This document shows, in pieces, positions 35,028 through 64,000 of a stretch of DNA of 64,000 nucleotides. A program made the translations under genes and the position numbers. How positions within the stretch are numbered: the stretch's first letter is position 1; every line of letters begins with the position of its first letter. The stretch is from Liolophura sinensis (lineage: Eukaryota; Mollusca; Polyplacophora; Chitonida; Chitonidae), in the NCBI RefSeq assembly GCF_032854445.1, contig NC_088306.1:9696193-9760192 (forward strand), written 5' to 3'. The notes beneath the pieces were generated by a model. That model did not search any database. It saw only the letters and a list, made by a program, of their open reading frames with translations, and had not been told where the DNA came from.

Positions 35028-35592
35028 GTGGAGACAAACATAAAAATGAAAAGTTCAGATGAAAGTCTGCAAAAAGTTATTCCTAAATTTGGTCTTCAAT
35101 ATTTTTTTTCTGACTTTTCCTTAAGAGGAAAAAAAGATAATTTGTATGGTGGGTATTTGGGACCACCTTTGGTATTTATAGTCTTTGTTTGATAATGTCA
35201 TTAATGAGGATGTAACACAAGTTTAATAAATATTTTTGCACTAGAATTTGTTCTTTTCAGCTAACATATATTAAACCTCAGTTTGGATCATATTTATATT
35301 GTTAACATGTTCATAAATATTATCATAATTTAGTTTAAATGCATATGTTTTGATATAAGCAACAAATTTACATTCAAATAAATTTATTAGACAAGCATCA
35401 CATTCTTATTTAGAACATTATTATGCAACAACGATAAATACCAAAAGTTGGTCCCAAGCACCCAACATACAAAAATATTTTCAAATACCTTTTTCTCTTG
35501 AATAAAAAAATATTAAAGATCATATTGGCAGAAAAGATTTGATGCTCTATCATCTGATTTTAGCATCATTTTTATGTTTTCTTCTCCTTTAA
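35028..35592. mobile_element. MITE-like element 1b, about 565 bp
   Basis: About 85% similar by eye to 48202-48774 along its length. Ends show inverted repeats (GGAGA..AACATAAAAATGA and its complement) and the interior is largely self-complementary. Confidence 0.85.
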
Positions 35593-35836
35593 GGTCAAAG
35601 GTCTTTTGCTACCTAACTTATCAAGTGTATTAATTGCATTTAACTTGGTTAACTTTGCCTCGGAAAAAAATGAAACACTGTAAGACTGTATAACAGAGCA
35701 TGCAAGCCTACACCTGGGCCTATGACTAGCATCACCTTAACGAGAACTCATGTGATAACAGTACACCGGTATACATTAATTTCTCAATATACACAGATGC
35801 TAATTAAGTTAATCACAAACATTTCTTAACAGTCTT

Positions 35837-36796
35837 CTAGAATTCCTCACCAGGCATATAAAGGGGATGTCTTTTAGCCCATTCAAAAGGGAACAATTTT
35901 AAATTTCGATCCAGTTTGTTTAGGTTTTGCATGTCACTTTCGTCCAGTTCAAAATTGTAAACCTCAATATTTTCTCGTATTCTCTTCTCAGAGCTACTTT
36001 TGGGAATTACGACAATGTTCCTCTGGAGCATGTGACGAAGCAACACCTGCCCTGCACTGCGTTTATGTTTCTTTGCTACGTTTTTCACAATCGCATCCTC
36101 CAATGGGAATGGTTCGTTCGGAGCTCTCTTTGGTAAACCTGGTGCACCAAAAGGGGCATAAGCTGTCATGACCATATTCCTGGATTTACAGTAGCGTAGA
36201 AGATTCTGTTGTTGTAGGTACACATGGCATTCACACTGCAAATTTGCTGGCTTGATTCTGGCATTCTGCCATATACCCTCCATTAATCGAATAGAAAAGT
36301 TTGACATTCCGATCGCCAATGCCTTTCCGCTATCCACCACTTTTTCCATGGCTGTCCAGGTTTTGTTTAAGTCATAATTCTCCAGCTCTCGTTCACCTTG
36401 AGCATTAACTGGTAAATGAATGCCGTCACCACGATTCTTATTTCCCCATGGGTAGTGAAGTAACAGCATATCCACATAAGGGGTTTTAAGAGCCTCTAAA
36501 GATTCTTCCAAGCTCGCTTTAACGTCTGCTGGTGCAAAATAAACGGACGGAATTTTCGTGGTGATAAAAAGATCTGCACGTTTCAGAGCCCCATGTCTGA
36601 CCTTTGCCTGCACCACATCGCCAACGTCATCTTCGTTATCGTATCGTCTAGCAGTGTCTATATGCCGGTACCCGTAGAACAAGGCCTTGTCAACCGCTAG
36701 CCTGCCCTCGCTTCCCTTCATCAGATATGTTCCCAGGCCCAGCGAGGGCATCTCCAGCTTTTTGACGGCGTTGAGAAGCGTAAGATGACGGGACAT
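35837..36796 (-). CDS. Aldo-keto reductase, AKR1-like, intronless, 319 aa
   Basis: A single open frame of 319 codons forming a complete (alpha/beta)8-barrel NADPH-dependent oxidoreductase. The catalytic tetrad is present: Asp47 and Tyr52 in YRHIDTARRYDNE, Lys81 in FITTKIPS and His114 in LLLHYPW. The family signatures MPSLGLGTY (residues 16-24), IGMSNFS and the cofactor-binding VIPKSSSEKRIREN are also present. Such enzymes reduce carbonyls to alcohols in the cytosol; the substrate cannot be told from sequence. Length is normal for the family (about 310-325). No introns interrupt it, unlike its neighbours, so it may be an old retrocopy; no poly(A) tract or target duplication is seen. The start was chosen because the frame opens there in context GAAAATG and barrel homology begins at once. 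Confidence 0.95.
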   Translation of the reverse strand: MSRHLTLLNAVKKLEMPSLGLGTYLMKGSEGRLAVDKALFYGYRHIDTARRYDNEDDVGDVVQAKVRHGALKRADLFITTKIPSVYFAPADVKASLEESLEALKTPYVDMLLLHYPWGNKNRGDGIHLPVNAQGERELENYDLNKTWTAMEKVVDSGKALAIGMSNFSIRLMEGIWQNARIKPANLQCECHVYLQQQNLLRYCKSRNMVMTAYAPFGAPGLPKRAPNEPFPLEDAIVKNVAKKHKRSAGQVLLRHMLQRNIVVIPKSSSEKRIRENIEVYNFELDESDMQNLNKLDRNLKLFPFEWAKRHPLYMPGEEF

Positions 36797-37010
36797 TTTC
36801 TCTTTGTTCTCCGACCTCGCATGCCAGATGGGCGGTTCACTGAAAAGTCGGGATTAAACTTGCAAAACTCTTTTATCCGCTCAAATATGTCGAGTCGTGT
36901 TGTCAGCTACGGGCACATTTATGAGTAACACGCGCGCAAACACGCCAGTTCTGTTGTTTCCTCGGTCGTGTCTACCTTAAACTTGAAATTGACTCAAAAC
37001 AAATGGGACC
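36797..37010 (-). promoter_or_regulatory. Upstream region of the aldo-keto reductase gene
   Basis: The 200 bp before the start codon are unique, with no recognised repeat and no clear TATA box. The promoter is assumed by position only. Confidence 0.25.
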
Positions 37011-37667
37011 AAGGATAACTTTTGTTAAACGCCGGGGAAGCCCATGCCCGTGTCGGGGATGCCGGAAGTGACGTGAGCAGACCTTGCCGTTGTTCCATCA
37101 CTGCGAGGAGGTTGTTGCAGCTGTAAATGACCTCGCAGTGTTGAATGAATAACGCTTGGCTGCTCAAGAAGGATGTTTTGACATACAGGCGTAGTGGTAT
37201 ATAAATTTTTATTTACCACTGACTGATTTAAGATCGAATGTGGCAGTTTAAAATTCATGTATTTGTACCCAAAGGAGTTAATGTCACTTAATCATCTTAT
37301 TCTGTGGTCATTAAGACAGCCTTGAATGAAACATTATAGGACATTGGGCCTTCGATTGACAACCGTTTTGAAATTTTCACTGATACACTAAATTTTTTAC
37401 TTATTTTAAATTTGGAAGTTTGACGGATAAGATTAACCTACCCTAAAAGAATGTCATTCTCTAGGTTTCGAGATCTGTAGGCCCAAAGGTCGCCCTGTAC
37501 AATGACAACGTCGTGCATTCGTCACGGTAGATGTACGTATGTCTATTCTCATTATATCAATGGATTTTTGCTAACATGCATGTGATAAATGGGGCATATT
37601 TTGATCATTTCGGGTTTACCCTTGCATTAATTTGCATATTAATCAGCTAGATTTGCATAACTCCATC

Positions 37668-37922
37668 GGTGGTTAGCGCGCCAGCGCGGGGCATTCTGAC
37701 CCAGGAGCCTCTCACCAATGCGGTCAATGTGAGTTCAAGGCCAGCCTATGTTGCCTTTCTCTCCGGCCGCATGTGAGTCTGGCAGCAGACGGATGGTTGT
37801 ACATGGGTTTCCCCCGGGCTCTGCCCGATTTCCTCTCAACATGTAGGCATAATGCTGGCCTTCGTCGTATAAGTAAAATATTCTTGAGTACGGCGTAAAA
37901 CTCAGCCAAATAAATGAATAAA
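37668..37922 (+). mobile_element. SINE family A, near full length
   Basis: The head lacks the first bases; a small insertion (ATGTAGG) lies in the central block. Confidence 0.9.
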
Positions 37923-38149
37923 ATACCTCCATCTTTTGATATACCAACATCTAGGACCTGTTCACAAGAAATTCATGAACTTTTGGTGAGATAGCACTCT
38001 TTCATGGGCCTTCTCGCCTTTTCAAATTTATCTTGCAGATTAATAAGCTCAATTTGTTCCAACGTAGTGAAAAAAATTGTATTAATATACATATTATTCA
38101 GCTTAAACTGCATATATGTGATTGAAAATGATACTTGTTGCTGCTTTCC

Positions 38150-38385
38150 TTGGCGCTCAGCACTGAGAGGTTACAGCAAGAAAGTAGGACTGGTTGAATC
38201 GGTGTCAGTATAATGTGACAGGGTAGGGTGTCAAATCTGGTGTCTTCGACATGATATTTTCGTAGCGGTAGTACGTTGACGGCACAGAATCGCCCTGCCA
38301 CAAGAAGACACAACTAGTACACAATTAAATAATCCTCGCATCGTCATGTAACTGAAAACTTAATAAGTATGACGTGAAAGCCCTA
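38150..38385 (-). mobile_element. SINE family B, diverged
   Basis: CTCAGCACTGAGAGGTTACA through TCGTCATGTAACTGAAAAC. Confidence 0.78.
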
Positions 38386-39336
38386 CGGGTAGCCTATAAA
38401 AATACATGCATACAAATAAGTCATATCCTCCAGATATATGTGAACCTACTATAAAATAAAATTCTTAAAAGTTTATTAGGGCTATGGTCTGAATGAAACT
38501 GCGTGGGATACGTTGCAAGAACTGATGGCTGCTTATTTCATGGTTTAGACACGGCCGCTAAACATTAAATTAACTGCCAAGCCCCACTCCCCTCCCCCTC
38601 TTCATTTATGATTGCCGGCACTTAATTTATTGTCGTTTTATGACGGCGCATATAGTAAATTTTTCAGTTGGACGTTTAAGTGAAAAGTCTAACGAGTATG
38701 GCATGGAGGAAACAGTTGACATTTGTTGAACATTCCACGTGAAAACTTCTACTTGGTGTGTGGCGAAGCGCATGCAAAACCACACGAACAGCACTGCCAA
38801 CTATAAAGCTTCCAAAGCACAGAGAACAATGAAAGGAGAGGAATGTAGAAAATTCCTTATCCTGAAACGAGACTGATCCAGTGTCTCGTGTGACATATAG
38901 CTATCAGTTTTAATGTATTCGTTAACCAGATAGCCGGTTAATTTCCCTGTATTCCTTCTGTAGGTACAGCATGTCTTCGTGTTTGGACGACAACTCCAAC
39001 TGTTTTCCATGTACATTTTTACGATTCTGGGGGGTACATATGTGTTTATATAGGCAAGGATGAAGACGTGTCGAATCAGGTGACGTGACAGATCATATTT
39101 CTCCGCAGCCTTGGTCACCATGACAACCCTGTAGTGGGCAAAGACACTGTATTTACTCTCTAATTAGGCATGGTGTTAGGTATGGGTTCGTGTATGGGCG
39201 ATATCTTCATTTGTTTGCCTGCTTGTGAAGTTGTTTAGTTGATATATAAAAAAAAATCCTATGCACGATTTAACTAGCAATTGAATTTCAATTCTGACGC
39301 AAAATAACACGTGATTTATAACTCGGCACCCTATTA

Positions 39337-39498
39337 GATTGGTGTTTGACGCCGTACTCAAGAACATTTCACTTAGCATTACAGAGGGGGAAACCCACGA
39401 CCATGACCGGTTGCCACGCACGGCCGGAGAAGAAACCAGCATGGGCTGGAGGCTCCTGGGTCATTGCACTGCGTTGGTACACTAACCACGGAGGCCAC
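39337..39498 (-). mobile_element. SINE family A, internally deleted
   Basis: 3' block to head, with gaps in the central block. Confidence 0.85.
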
Positions 39499-39697
39499 CA
39501 CTTCTAAACAGATAATGAACTATATACTTCCCGTCTAATTTATCCAGATGACTTAGTTTCTGGGAAATAAATGTGCATGAATGACAAAACCAATCACTTT
39601 TCACATTTCGCTCAAATCAGCCTGAATATGTGCATGAATAGCTTGTACATGTATATAGAGCCGATACATAATGCAGTACATATACACATTCATATCA

Positions 39698-39757
39698 ATG
39701 TCTCCTCCCAGCATAATGCTGGCCGCCGTAAATAAAATGCTCTTGAGCACGGCGTCA
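39698..39757 (+). mobile_element. SINE family A, fragment
   Basis: Only central and 3' block remnants (CATAATGCTGGCCGCCG, CTTGAGCACGGCGT). Confidence 0.75.
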
Positions 39758-40096
39758 ACTATAGAGTACTGGAAATCAACTGTGCGTAGGCCCCCTATAT
39801 TAATCTACGAAATGGGCTTTCGATGTATTTTAGGCTACGTCATCATAAAAAATAGGATCGCTTTGTTAGGAGTATTTTATTTCAAGGAAAGAAAAGAAAA
39901 GTACAAAACAGAAAAAAAAAAATATCCTAGACATTTGTATCTGGAAGCTGTGAGGGATAACAGTAAGTAAAAAAGAATAAGTAAAACAATTCTTCCTCCA
40001 GCCACACACTATAGGGTGCAAAAAGTCATTTATGTACTATCTTCATTTACATGTATATTACTATATGTAAAATCTATTCATCTATGTACTATAATG

Positions 40097-40161
<65 letters not shown>
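40097..40161. repeat. (TA)n microsatellite
   Basis: About 31 TA dinucleotides, left of a SINE fragment. Confidence 0.97.
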
Positions 40162-40162
<1 letters not shown>

Positions 40163-40169
40163 TACTGAC

Positions 40170-40347
40170 ATGGTGGGAGGATTATGGTAGGAGGAAACCG
40201 GGGGAAACCCACGACGATCCGCAGCCTGCTGGAAGACCTTCCCACTTACGGCCAGAGAGGAAGCCAGCATGAGCTGGTCTTTAACTGGACTTTAACTCAC
40301 AGCGACCGCATTGGTGAGAAGCTTCTGAGTGAGCCACGGAGGCCCCC
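40170..40347 (-). mobile_element. SINE family A fragment inside a (TA)n tract
   Basis: Head and central part. GTATACTGAC occurs on both sides, consistent with a target duplication or a split of the microsatellite. Confidence 0.85.
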
Positions 40348-40371
40348 ATATATATGTAGTATACTGACGCA

Positions 40372-40372
40372 G

Positions 40373-40441
<69 letters not shown>
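40372..40441. repeat. (TA)n microsatellite
   Basis: About 34 TA dinucleotides, right of the same SINE fragment. Confidence 0.97.
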
Positions 40442-40442
<1 letters not shown>

Positions 40443-40504
40443 TTTACACATTAAATGCATACATGAATTTTCACACTAAAATAATTCTTTTCATTGAGCA
40501 TTGG

Positions 40505-40630
40505 TTATAAAGCCTGGAGCATTATCACTGGTTTGAGCGTTGGTCATAGAAGTTTGAGCGTTGATCATAAAGGTTTGAGCGTTGGTCATAAAGGTTTGAG
40601 GGTTGGTCGTACAGGCTTGAGCAGTGTCAG
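40505..40630. repeat. 21-bp minisatellite, about six units
   Basis: Unit GGTTTGAGCGTTGGTCATAAA, in the 3' flank of the receptor gene just past its stop codon. Confidence 0.9.
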
Positions 40631-40673
40631 AAATGCCACATGTACAGCAGGTCTATGTGGAAAAATAACAAAT

Positions 40674-59436
<18,763 letters not shown>

Positions 59437-59800
59437 CGTAGGCCACTTGTCTTCCCAAAGTAGGGTGAGCCTATTTGTTCTTCACACGTGGGAAAGTTTG
59501 TTAGTAATTTGCCAAAGGTCGGTGGTTTAAAAAGGTCAAAAATTCTCAAGTATATGGCATTAAACAATAATCAAGTAAACAAATAATAAACCCCCAAAGT
59601 GTGCAAACCAGTCGGGTGTGTTGAAAATACATGAGTAAAGAAATATATATAAATATAACGCCTCTACATAGCGGCACTATTTTTTACCACTATGTCACCC
59701 GCCTCGATTCAGCACATCTTTCAGCCTTTTTTGTATTTTAGTGTTTCCTTGTACGATGGACGAGCTGACATACCGCGGGCCTTCGGCTGAGGTTTAAAAT
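59437..59800 (-). promoter_or_regulatory. Presumed upstream region of the receptor gene
   Basis: Assigned by position upstream of the inferred start. No TATA box or strong motif was recognised. Confidence 0.2.
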
Positions 59801-60780
59801 TCAAAGGACCTGGTACGGCAAGGTGGAGAATCGGCCCCAGAGACGTACGATAAGAAAGTGCGAATTCAAAAATCCGCGCACAATTCTGTAAATTTCAAAA
59901 GTATAAAACCTGGTGGAATCACCCATGAAAGTGACATGGCCGTAAAAGAGACGGTTGCTTAGTAATAAGCCACCAAAATGCATTCTCGATCAAAAAGGCC
60001 AATTTTTTTCTTTCAAACGAGGCCCTGTGTCTTTACGTTGTCAAGATCAACGTTAACCAGAAAAATATTTTTACTGAAACTTTCGTGTGTGTACTTTTAC
60101 GTGCTGTCAAAGTTTCGTTTTGGTTAATGATTGTCTTCTTACGCAAAAAAATAAACTTTATAATGTGATCAATTTTGTCCTATTTTGTCAAGTTTAACAA
60201 GTGTACAAAGGATATCACTGCCGAGAACAGGTTCCAAGTCAAACAAGAGATCGTGTCTTTGTACTTCTTATTTTTTCTTTGGCAGCCTCATTTTTTCAAT
60301 GAGTAAAGATATAGGCTGTCTTGCATTAAATAAGTGTTATCATCAAGTAGAGTGGATAATTGTTAAGCCATGGTATAATGTAAGGTGTGGCAACTATATC
60401 GAAACCATAGGTGAATCCTGGTTGAGAGCACATGTGGTAATCTAGCTATCATTAACATCAACGAGCGGAAGTATAAGGTTGAACATCTGTTATATATGTA
60501 TTTTTTTGATTGGTGCATAACTGCGTAGGGTGGGGGTGGGGCGGGGGGTGGGGGTGGGGGGGGGGGGCTCCGTTGATCAATAAATAAATAAAATAAATAA
60601 CTGCATACTCAATAATTTTCCGGAAAGTTACATTTGTGGTGCAGTTATTTTGCCCCACTCTACAGTGTCTAATGCAAAAAAAGATATTTTAGTGTGACTG
60701 GAGCAGGCTAACATTGTTTGATTTTATAACCTATAAATTACTTCAGTGTATGTTTGGAGATTTGTAAGTCGCATGCTTGC
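59440..60780. other. Region upstream of receptor gene, nothing recognised
   Basis: No repeat family or convincing exon other than a G-rich tract at 60530-60568 and a short AATAAATA run. Confidence 0.45.
60530..60568. repeat. G-rich low-complexity tract
   Basis: GGGTGGGGG-type runs with several G3+ blocks, able in principle to form a G-quadruplex on the plus strand. Confidence 0.75.
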
Positions 60781-60790
60781 CATATTACAG

Positions 60791-60882
60791 GAAAAGATGA
60801 GTAAAACAGAGCTGAAAAGAGAAGAAGCCTTAGAAGTGTCAGCACCGGTCACCCGCAGATATAGTCAGTTTGTCTTCTTGAG
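60791..60882 (+). CDS. Isolated candidate exon on plus strand
   Basis: Acceptor ATTACAG, donor GTGAAC. The 92 bp are open and read EKMSKTELKREEALEVSAPV and then TRRYSQFVFL, ending in phase 2. The charged then aromatic composition looks protein-like, and the internal ATG could be a start. I do not recognise it, and no partner exon was found in the window. It could be chance. Confidence 0.25.
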
Positions 60883-61419
60883 GTGAACAGTATCTTGCAC
60901 TGAGGCCGATTCCCGCTTTACGAAACACCAGGTCCCTAAGGCCTAGAATTTTTTTCATTTCAATATTCCTCACCACAAGTTCATACGAAGGTGATATTTT
61001 CTGATTACACCTCTGCCAGTCTTTGTTATGCATGGATGTAGACATACACGGTAGCCAGGCCATGGCAAAGAAGCTACTGTCGGCCCCAAAACTCTCTTGC
61101 GTCAGCGCTGCAGGCTATAAAATTGACGGGGAATCCCCTGTGTGTGTGTGCGTGTGTCGCGCATTTATAAACATACCCGTTACGCTTGACACAAGATGAC
61201 ACAAGAAGGCTCATACTTGTGTATATCTGTTTGACAACTGAAAAAAATAGATAAACATACACAGAGGCCTTCTTTGTATATATACAGCATGGGGAAAACA
61301 CAACTTGTATGCTTGAGTCGCCACAGTATGACTGCAATACCCTGTCAATGTGGGTTAAAGCTGTAATCAAACATTTATACTACATGTACGGCGATAAATA
61401 GACCTCACAAAACAGTCAA

Positions 61420-61604
61420 TTAAAAAGGACACAGGACCGATTCTGGTTGTCTGGTGTGAGAGATACTTGTAGGCAAGTCCAGGGTACGCCTTGACTAAGC
61501 TGAACTTTAGGTATGGTACATTTGTACAAGCGTGACCAAGACTGTAAGATTTAGCCCAGGATATTCACTTTCAGCCAATCAGCGTCGATTCTGTATCCCT
61601 TTAA
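61420..61604. mobile_element. MITE-like element 2
   Basis: Ends TTAAAAAGGACAC and TCTGTATCCCTTTAA, 185 bp. Confidence 0.87.
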
Positions 61605-62149
61605 AGACAAAGAAAATACTCACATGAATTGTATATATATATATGTTAGATGAAAATACCATTAAACCAAGGAAATAACCCGATTTATAATTTTTAGAAT
61701 AATTAATTAATAATTTTTTTCTACGGACTACGATGCATCTTAAACACTGGATTTAACGGTAAGAAGTTTGATCAAATCAGTTTTATTTTACACGCACAAT
61801 ACACGCAAAGCCTATTTTAAAAGTATTTACTCGGTTGGACAACTATAATAAGAAAATATTGATCTGCTTTTCAGAACAGTTTAATGGCCTTTCAGCTGAC
61901 ATTGACTTCGATTAACTTTAAGCTATTACTTTTTTTTTTGGCCATTTAAAATTCGCCAGGGGGGTTACTTTATAAGATGTATATGATAAATGAAAATGAA
62001 ATATAATACTGAGCATGGAGGATCCTAAGTAAATATTTGTTAGACCTAATAAAACCATTTCTTACGGTGAACATGAAGTCTGTCACTATATACACATAGA
62101 AAAAATGTTATATGACACAGTTATCACAGGAAAATATATAAAAAAAATT

Positions 62150-62840
62150 CTATAAAGTTTTGAAAGCCGAGAAGATGAAGTTCAGCACTGGTGATATGGC
62201 ACTGACGGACATTTCGCTCCAAGTAGCCATGTAGAAGCCCTTCTGGACTTGGTCAAGCACTAGCTCTGAAAGCGTCACATCACAATTGGCTGTCATGTCA
62301 AGGAACATATCAGCTGTCAGTTGTCAGTGTGGTTTCTTTAAGTGGATAGGTGGATATCCATGCAATAAATTGGATTTTGTGGTTAGTTTAAGTGTTAAAC
62401 TGATGCGTTTTGGGCCACATATTTATGAGCAGGGAACTGAGAACGGCTACAGGATCACAATGCGTACATGTTGGGCAGGATCCTGCAGTTGACAGGGTGA
62501 GCCGACAAGAAAAAACCGCCTAGGGAGAGTCATTGCTTGAAGAAAAATACGGTCCATTTGCATCATTTTTCCTTAGCAAAGTCAGATTTATTACGAAAAT
62601 ATCTTCCCAAAATCTGAATGAAAGATTCTGTTATCAATCAGAAGGTCCTGTTATGTTCGGTAAATCCCCTGATGTGGGTACAGCCAGCTTTGCCAAATGC
62701 TTACATCCATGCAGTACGAGGACAAGCAGGACCGCTAAAACACGCCCCTTATGTCCACGAAAATCGCCCTGACCTAACGCCAACCTATACTCTTTTTGGT
62801 TGGGTATCAGGCATTTTTGTTTGTATTTTTTCATTGTCAC
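62150..62840 (-). CDS. Candidate two-exon gene, 99 aa, hydrophobic segments
   Basis: Exon A is 62705-62840 (45 codons plus one base, donor GTAAGC). Exon B is 62150-62313 (acceptor CTGACAG, 53 codons plus TAG). The phases fit. Exon A carries the hydrophobic run RVLAVLLVLVLHG. Exon B reads DMFLDMTANCDVTLSELVLD and ends NFIFSAFKTL, which looks protein-like throughout. I do not recognise the family. The start is uncertain: an acceptor-like TAGGTCAG inside exon A could mean an upstream exon. Confidence 0.33.
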
Positions 62841-62881
62841 ATTGCTTAATACCGATGGTACGGGAGAGCTAATAGGTTTTG

Positions 62882-62889
62882 TGACGTCA
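62882..62889. promoter_or_regulatory. CRE palindrome TGACGTCA
   Basis: A perfect CREB/ATF site 18 bp before the plus-strand ATG at 62907 and about 40 bp before the start at 62840 on the other strand. Its position suits a shared divergent promoter; function is inferred. Confidence 0.4.
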
Positions 62890-62906
62890 CTCTAGATAGC
62901 TATAAC

Positions 62907-62927
62907 ATGGCAAAATGGCGTCACCAG
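62907..62927 (+). CDS. Candidate first coding exon running off the right edge
   Basis: ATGGCAAAATGGCGTCACCAG ends at a strong donor GTGAGT. The second ATG (62915) has a better start context. No later exon is seen before the window ends. It faces the candidate minus-strand gene across a CRE palindrome. Confidence 0.3.
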
Positions 62928-63102
62928 GTGAGTGGCTAGGTAGGCCTACTGACGATTGTTGACTATTTATTTTGTTCATAAGCGGTGTAGAATTTTTTAA
63001 ACATTTTAAAACATTTCTGGAATACTATTTTATTATTTAATTCGGCTTTATTGGCTGACTTTATATTCACTTTACGTTAGCCTTAATATCTTATACAATG
63101 GA

Positions 63103-63360
63103 AAAGTGGCCGAGGTGGTTAGCGAGCTAGCGCGACGCAATGGCCCTTTCACCAATGCAGTCGCTGTGAGTTCAAGTCCATCTCATGCTGGCTTCCTCTC
63201 CGACCGTACGTGGGAAGGTCTGACAGCAGCCTGCCGATGGTCGGGGGTTGCACCCGGGGTTTGCCAAGTATCCTCTCACCATAATGCTGACCACCATCGT
63301 CTTAAGTAAAATATTCTTGAGTACGGGGTAAAACACCCATCAAATGAATAACTGAATAGA
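63103..63360 (+). mobile_element. SINE family A, near full length
   Basis: A box TGGCCGAGGTGG, B box GAGTTCAAGTCC, and 3' block, with an AATGAATAACTG tail. Confidence 0.92.
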
Positions 63361-63633
63361 CAAAAGAAAAGTGCCACATTAACTAATTCAGAGACACCAG
63401 GGAATTCTCTCAAGCACAGCTAATCATCATTCCAGTACCCAGGCGAAATTAAACATAGGTGTATGAGCCATACTAAAATCTTGAGAAACTGCATGAATGA
63501 AGTATAAACAAAGGCTTCACATGGCGTTACATTATAGAATGTTGGCAATCTCATTTTAACCCCTGTACCACATGTTAACATTTTAATTATAAGATTGCTC
63601 GAAATTTTGATAAGGTACATGTACATGCATCTA

Positions 63634-63812
63634 CACTCAAAAAATTAATCTGTTCATTTCGACAGAAGAGATGTTAGAATGTATTCTGTTATTATAACAT
63701 AATACTGTGTTATATTCAACATAATATCCAGTTAGTTTCATAGAATCTTCATGTTGAATTAATAGAATATACATGTATGCTATGTTAAACAGAATAGTCT
63801 GTTGCAATAACA
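63634..63812. mobile_element. MITE-like element 4, copy beside a SINE
   Basis: CACTCAAAAAATTAATCTG start and GTTGAATTAATAGAATAT centre match the element at 46826. Confidence 0.75.
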
Positions 63813-63818
63813 TCACTC

Positions 63819-64000
63819 CGGGGCCTCCGTGGCTCAGTCGGTTAGCGCGCTAGCGCAGCGTAATGACCCAGGAGCCTCTCACCAATGCGGTCGTTGTGAA
63901 TTCAAGTCCAGCTCATGCTGGCTTCCTCTCCGGCCGTAAGTGGGAAGGTCTGACAGCAACCTGCGGATGGTCGTGGGTTTCCCCTGGGCTGTGCCCGGTT
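63819..64000 (+). mobile_element. SINE family A, cut by window end
   Basis: Excellent A box TGGCTCAGTCGG at 63830-63841 and a B box near 63897-63909, spaced as in a tRNA-type polymerase III promoter. It closely matches the young copies. Confidence 0.94.

Larger units (their letters stand above)
36990..40500. other. Intergenic DNA between the reductase and receptor genes
   Basis: It holds SINE copies at 37668, 39337, 39698 and 40170, a family B SINE at 38150 and two (TA)n tracts. The remainder shows nothing recognisable. Confidence 0.5.

Noticed and set aside
35837-36796. Orthology of the reductase with KCNAB3, a beta-subunit gene that neighbours TRAPPC1 in humans and has the same fold
   Set aside because: The protein has AKR1-type signatures and length; potassium-channel beta subunits are a different branch. 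The closeness to TRAPPC1 is probably coincidence.
38801-39121. 106-codon minus-strand frame starting MVTKAAEKYDLSRH
   Set aside because: No splice borders fit neighbours, the composition is mixed, and a frame of this size can arise by chance in 64 kb.
40051-40510. Frames rich in IYIYIY
   Set aside because: They are translations of (TA)n tracts, as are those at 57989-58219.
63819-63910. tRNA gene
   Set aside because: A and B boxes are present, but the sequence continues into the SINE body and does not fold as a full tRNA; the same holds for all family A and B heads.

Overview
This is animal nuclear DNA, most likely from a mollusc or a related lophotrochozoan. Genes are split by introns with canonical GT..AG borders. 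No bacterial-type operon, CRISPR array or plain tRNA/rRNA gene is visible. The background is rich in a tRNA-headed SINE ending in (AATA)n or poly(A), of a kind I associate with molluscs and brachiopods. The taxon is inferred from repeats and gene structure only.

Positions 126-24000, minus strand: most of a centrobin gene (CNTROB). One non-coding and 14 coding exons encode at least 901 residues, and the 3' end lies off the left edge. Its introns hold four unrelated minisatellites of 15, 61, 18 and 26 bp units. Each begins at, or within about 85 nt of, a 5' splice site, and the 61-bp array contains the splice donor itself. Positions 24245-29155, plus strand: a complete four-exon TRAPPC1 (BET5) gene of 145 codons, head-to-head with CNTROB. 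As I recall the human map, the same two genes are divergent neighbours there, so this looks like an ancient shared promoter.

Positions 29.2-35.8 kb: repeat-rich intergenic DNA. Positions 35837-36796, minus strand: an intact intronless aldo-keto reductase of 319 aa with the full catalytic tetrad. Positions 36.8-40.6 kb: intergenic.

Positions 40674-59436, minus strand: a 14-exon gene for a 331-residue seven-transmembrane receptor of the Dictyostelium cAMP-receptor-like family. I rebuilt it exon by exon and every splice phase agrees. Its introns carry minisatellites, (TA)n tracts, SINEs, TTAA-flanked MITEs and two GC-rich palindromic elements, and one of its exons has been partly duplicated in tandem.

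Positions 59.4-64 kb: weaker candidates. These are a lone plus-strand exon near 60.8 kb, a possible two-exon 99-aa minus-strand gene (62150-62840), and a possible plus-strand first exon (62907-62927) facing it across a perfect CRE palindrome. The window ends inside a SINE.

Apart from the genes, most of the window is tandem arrays, two SINE families, several MITE-like families and AT microsatellites. Most long open frames outside the exons above come from these repeats.
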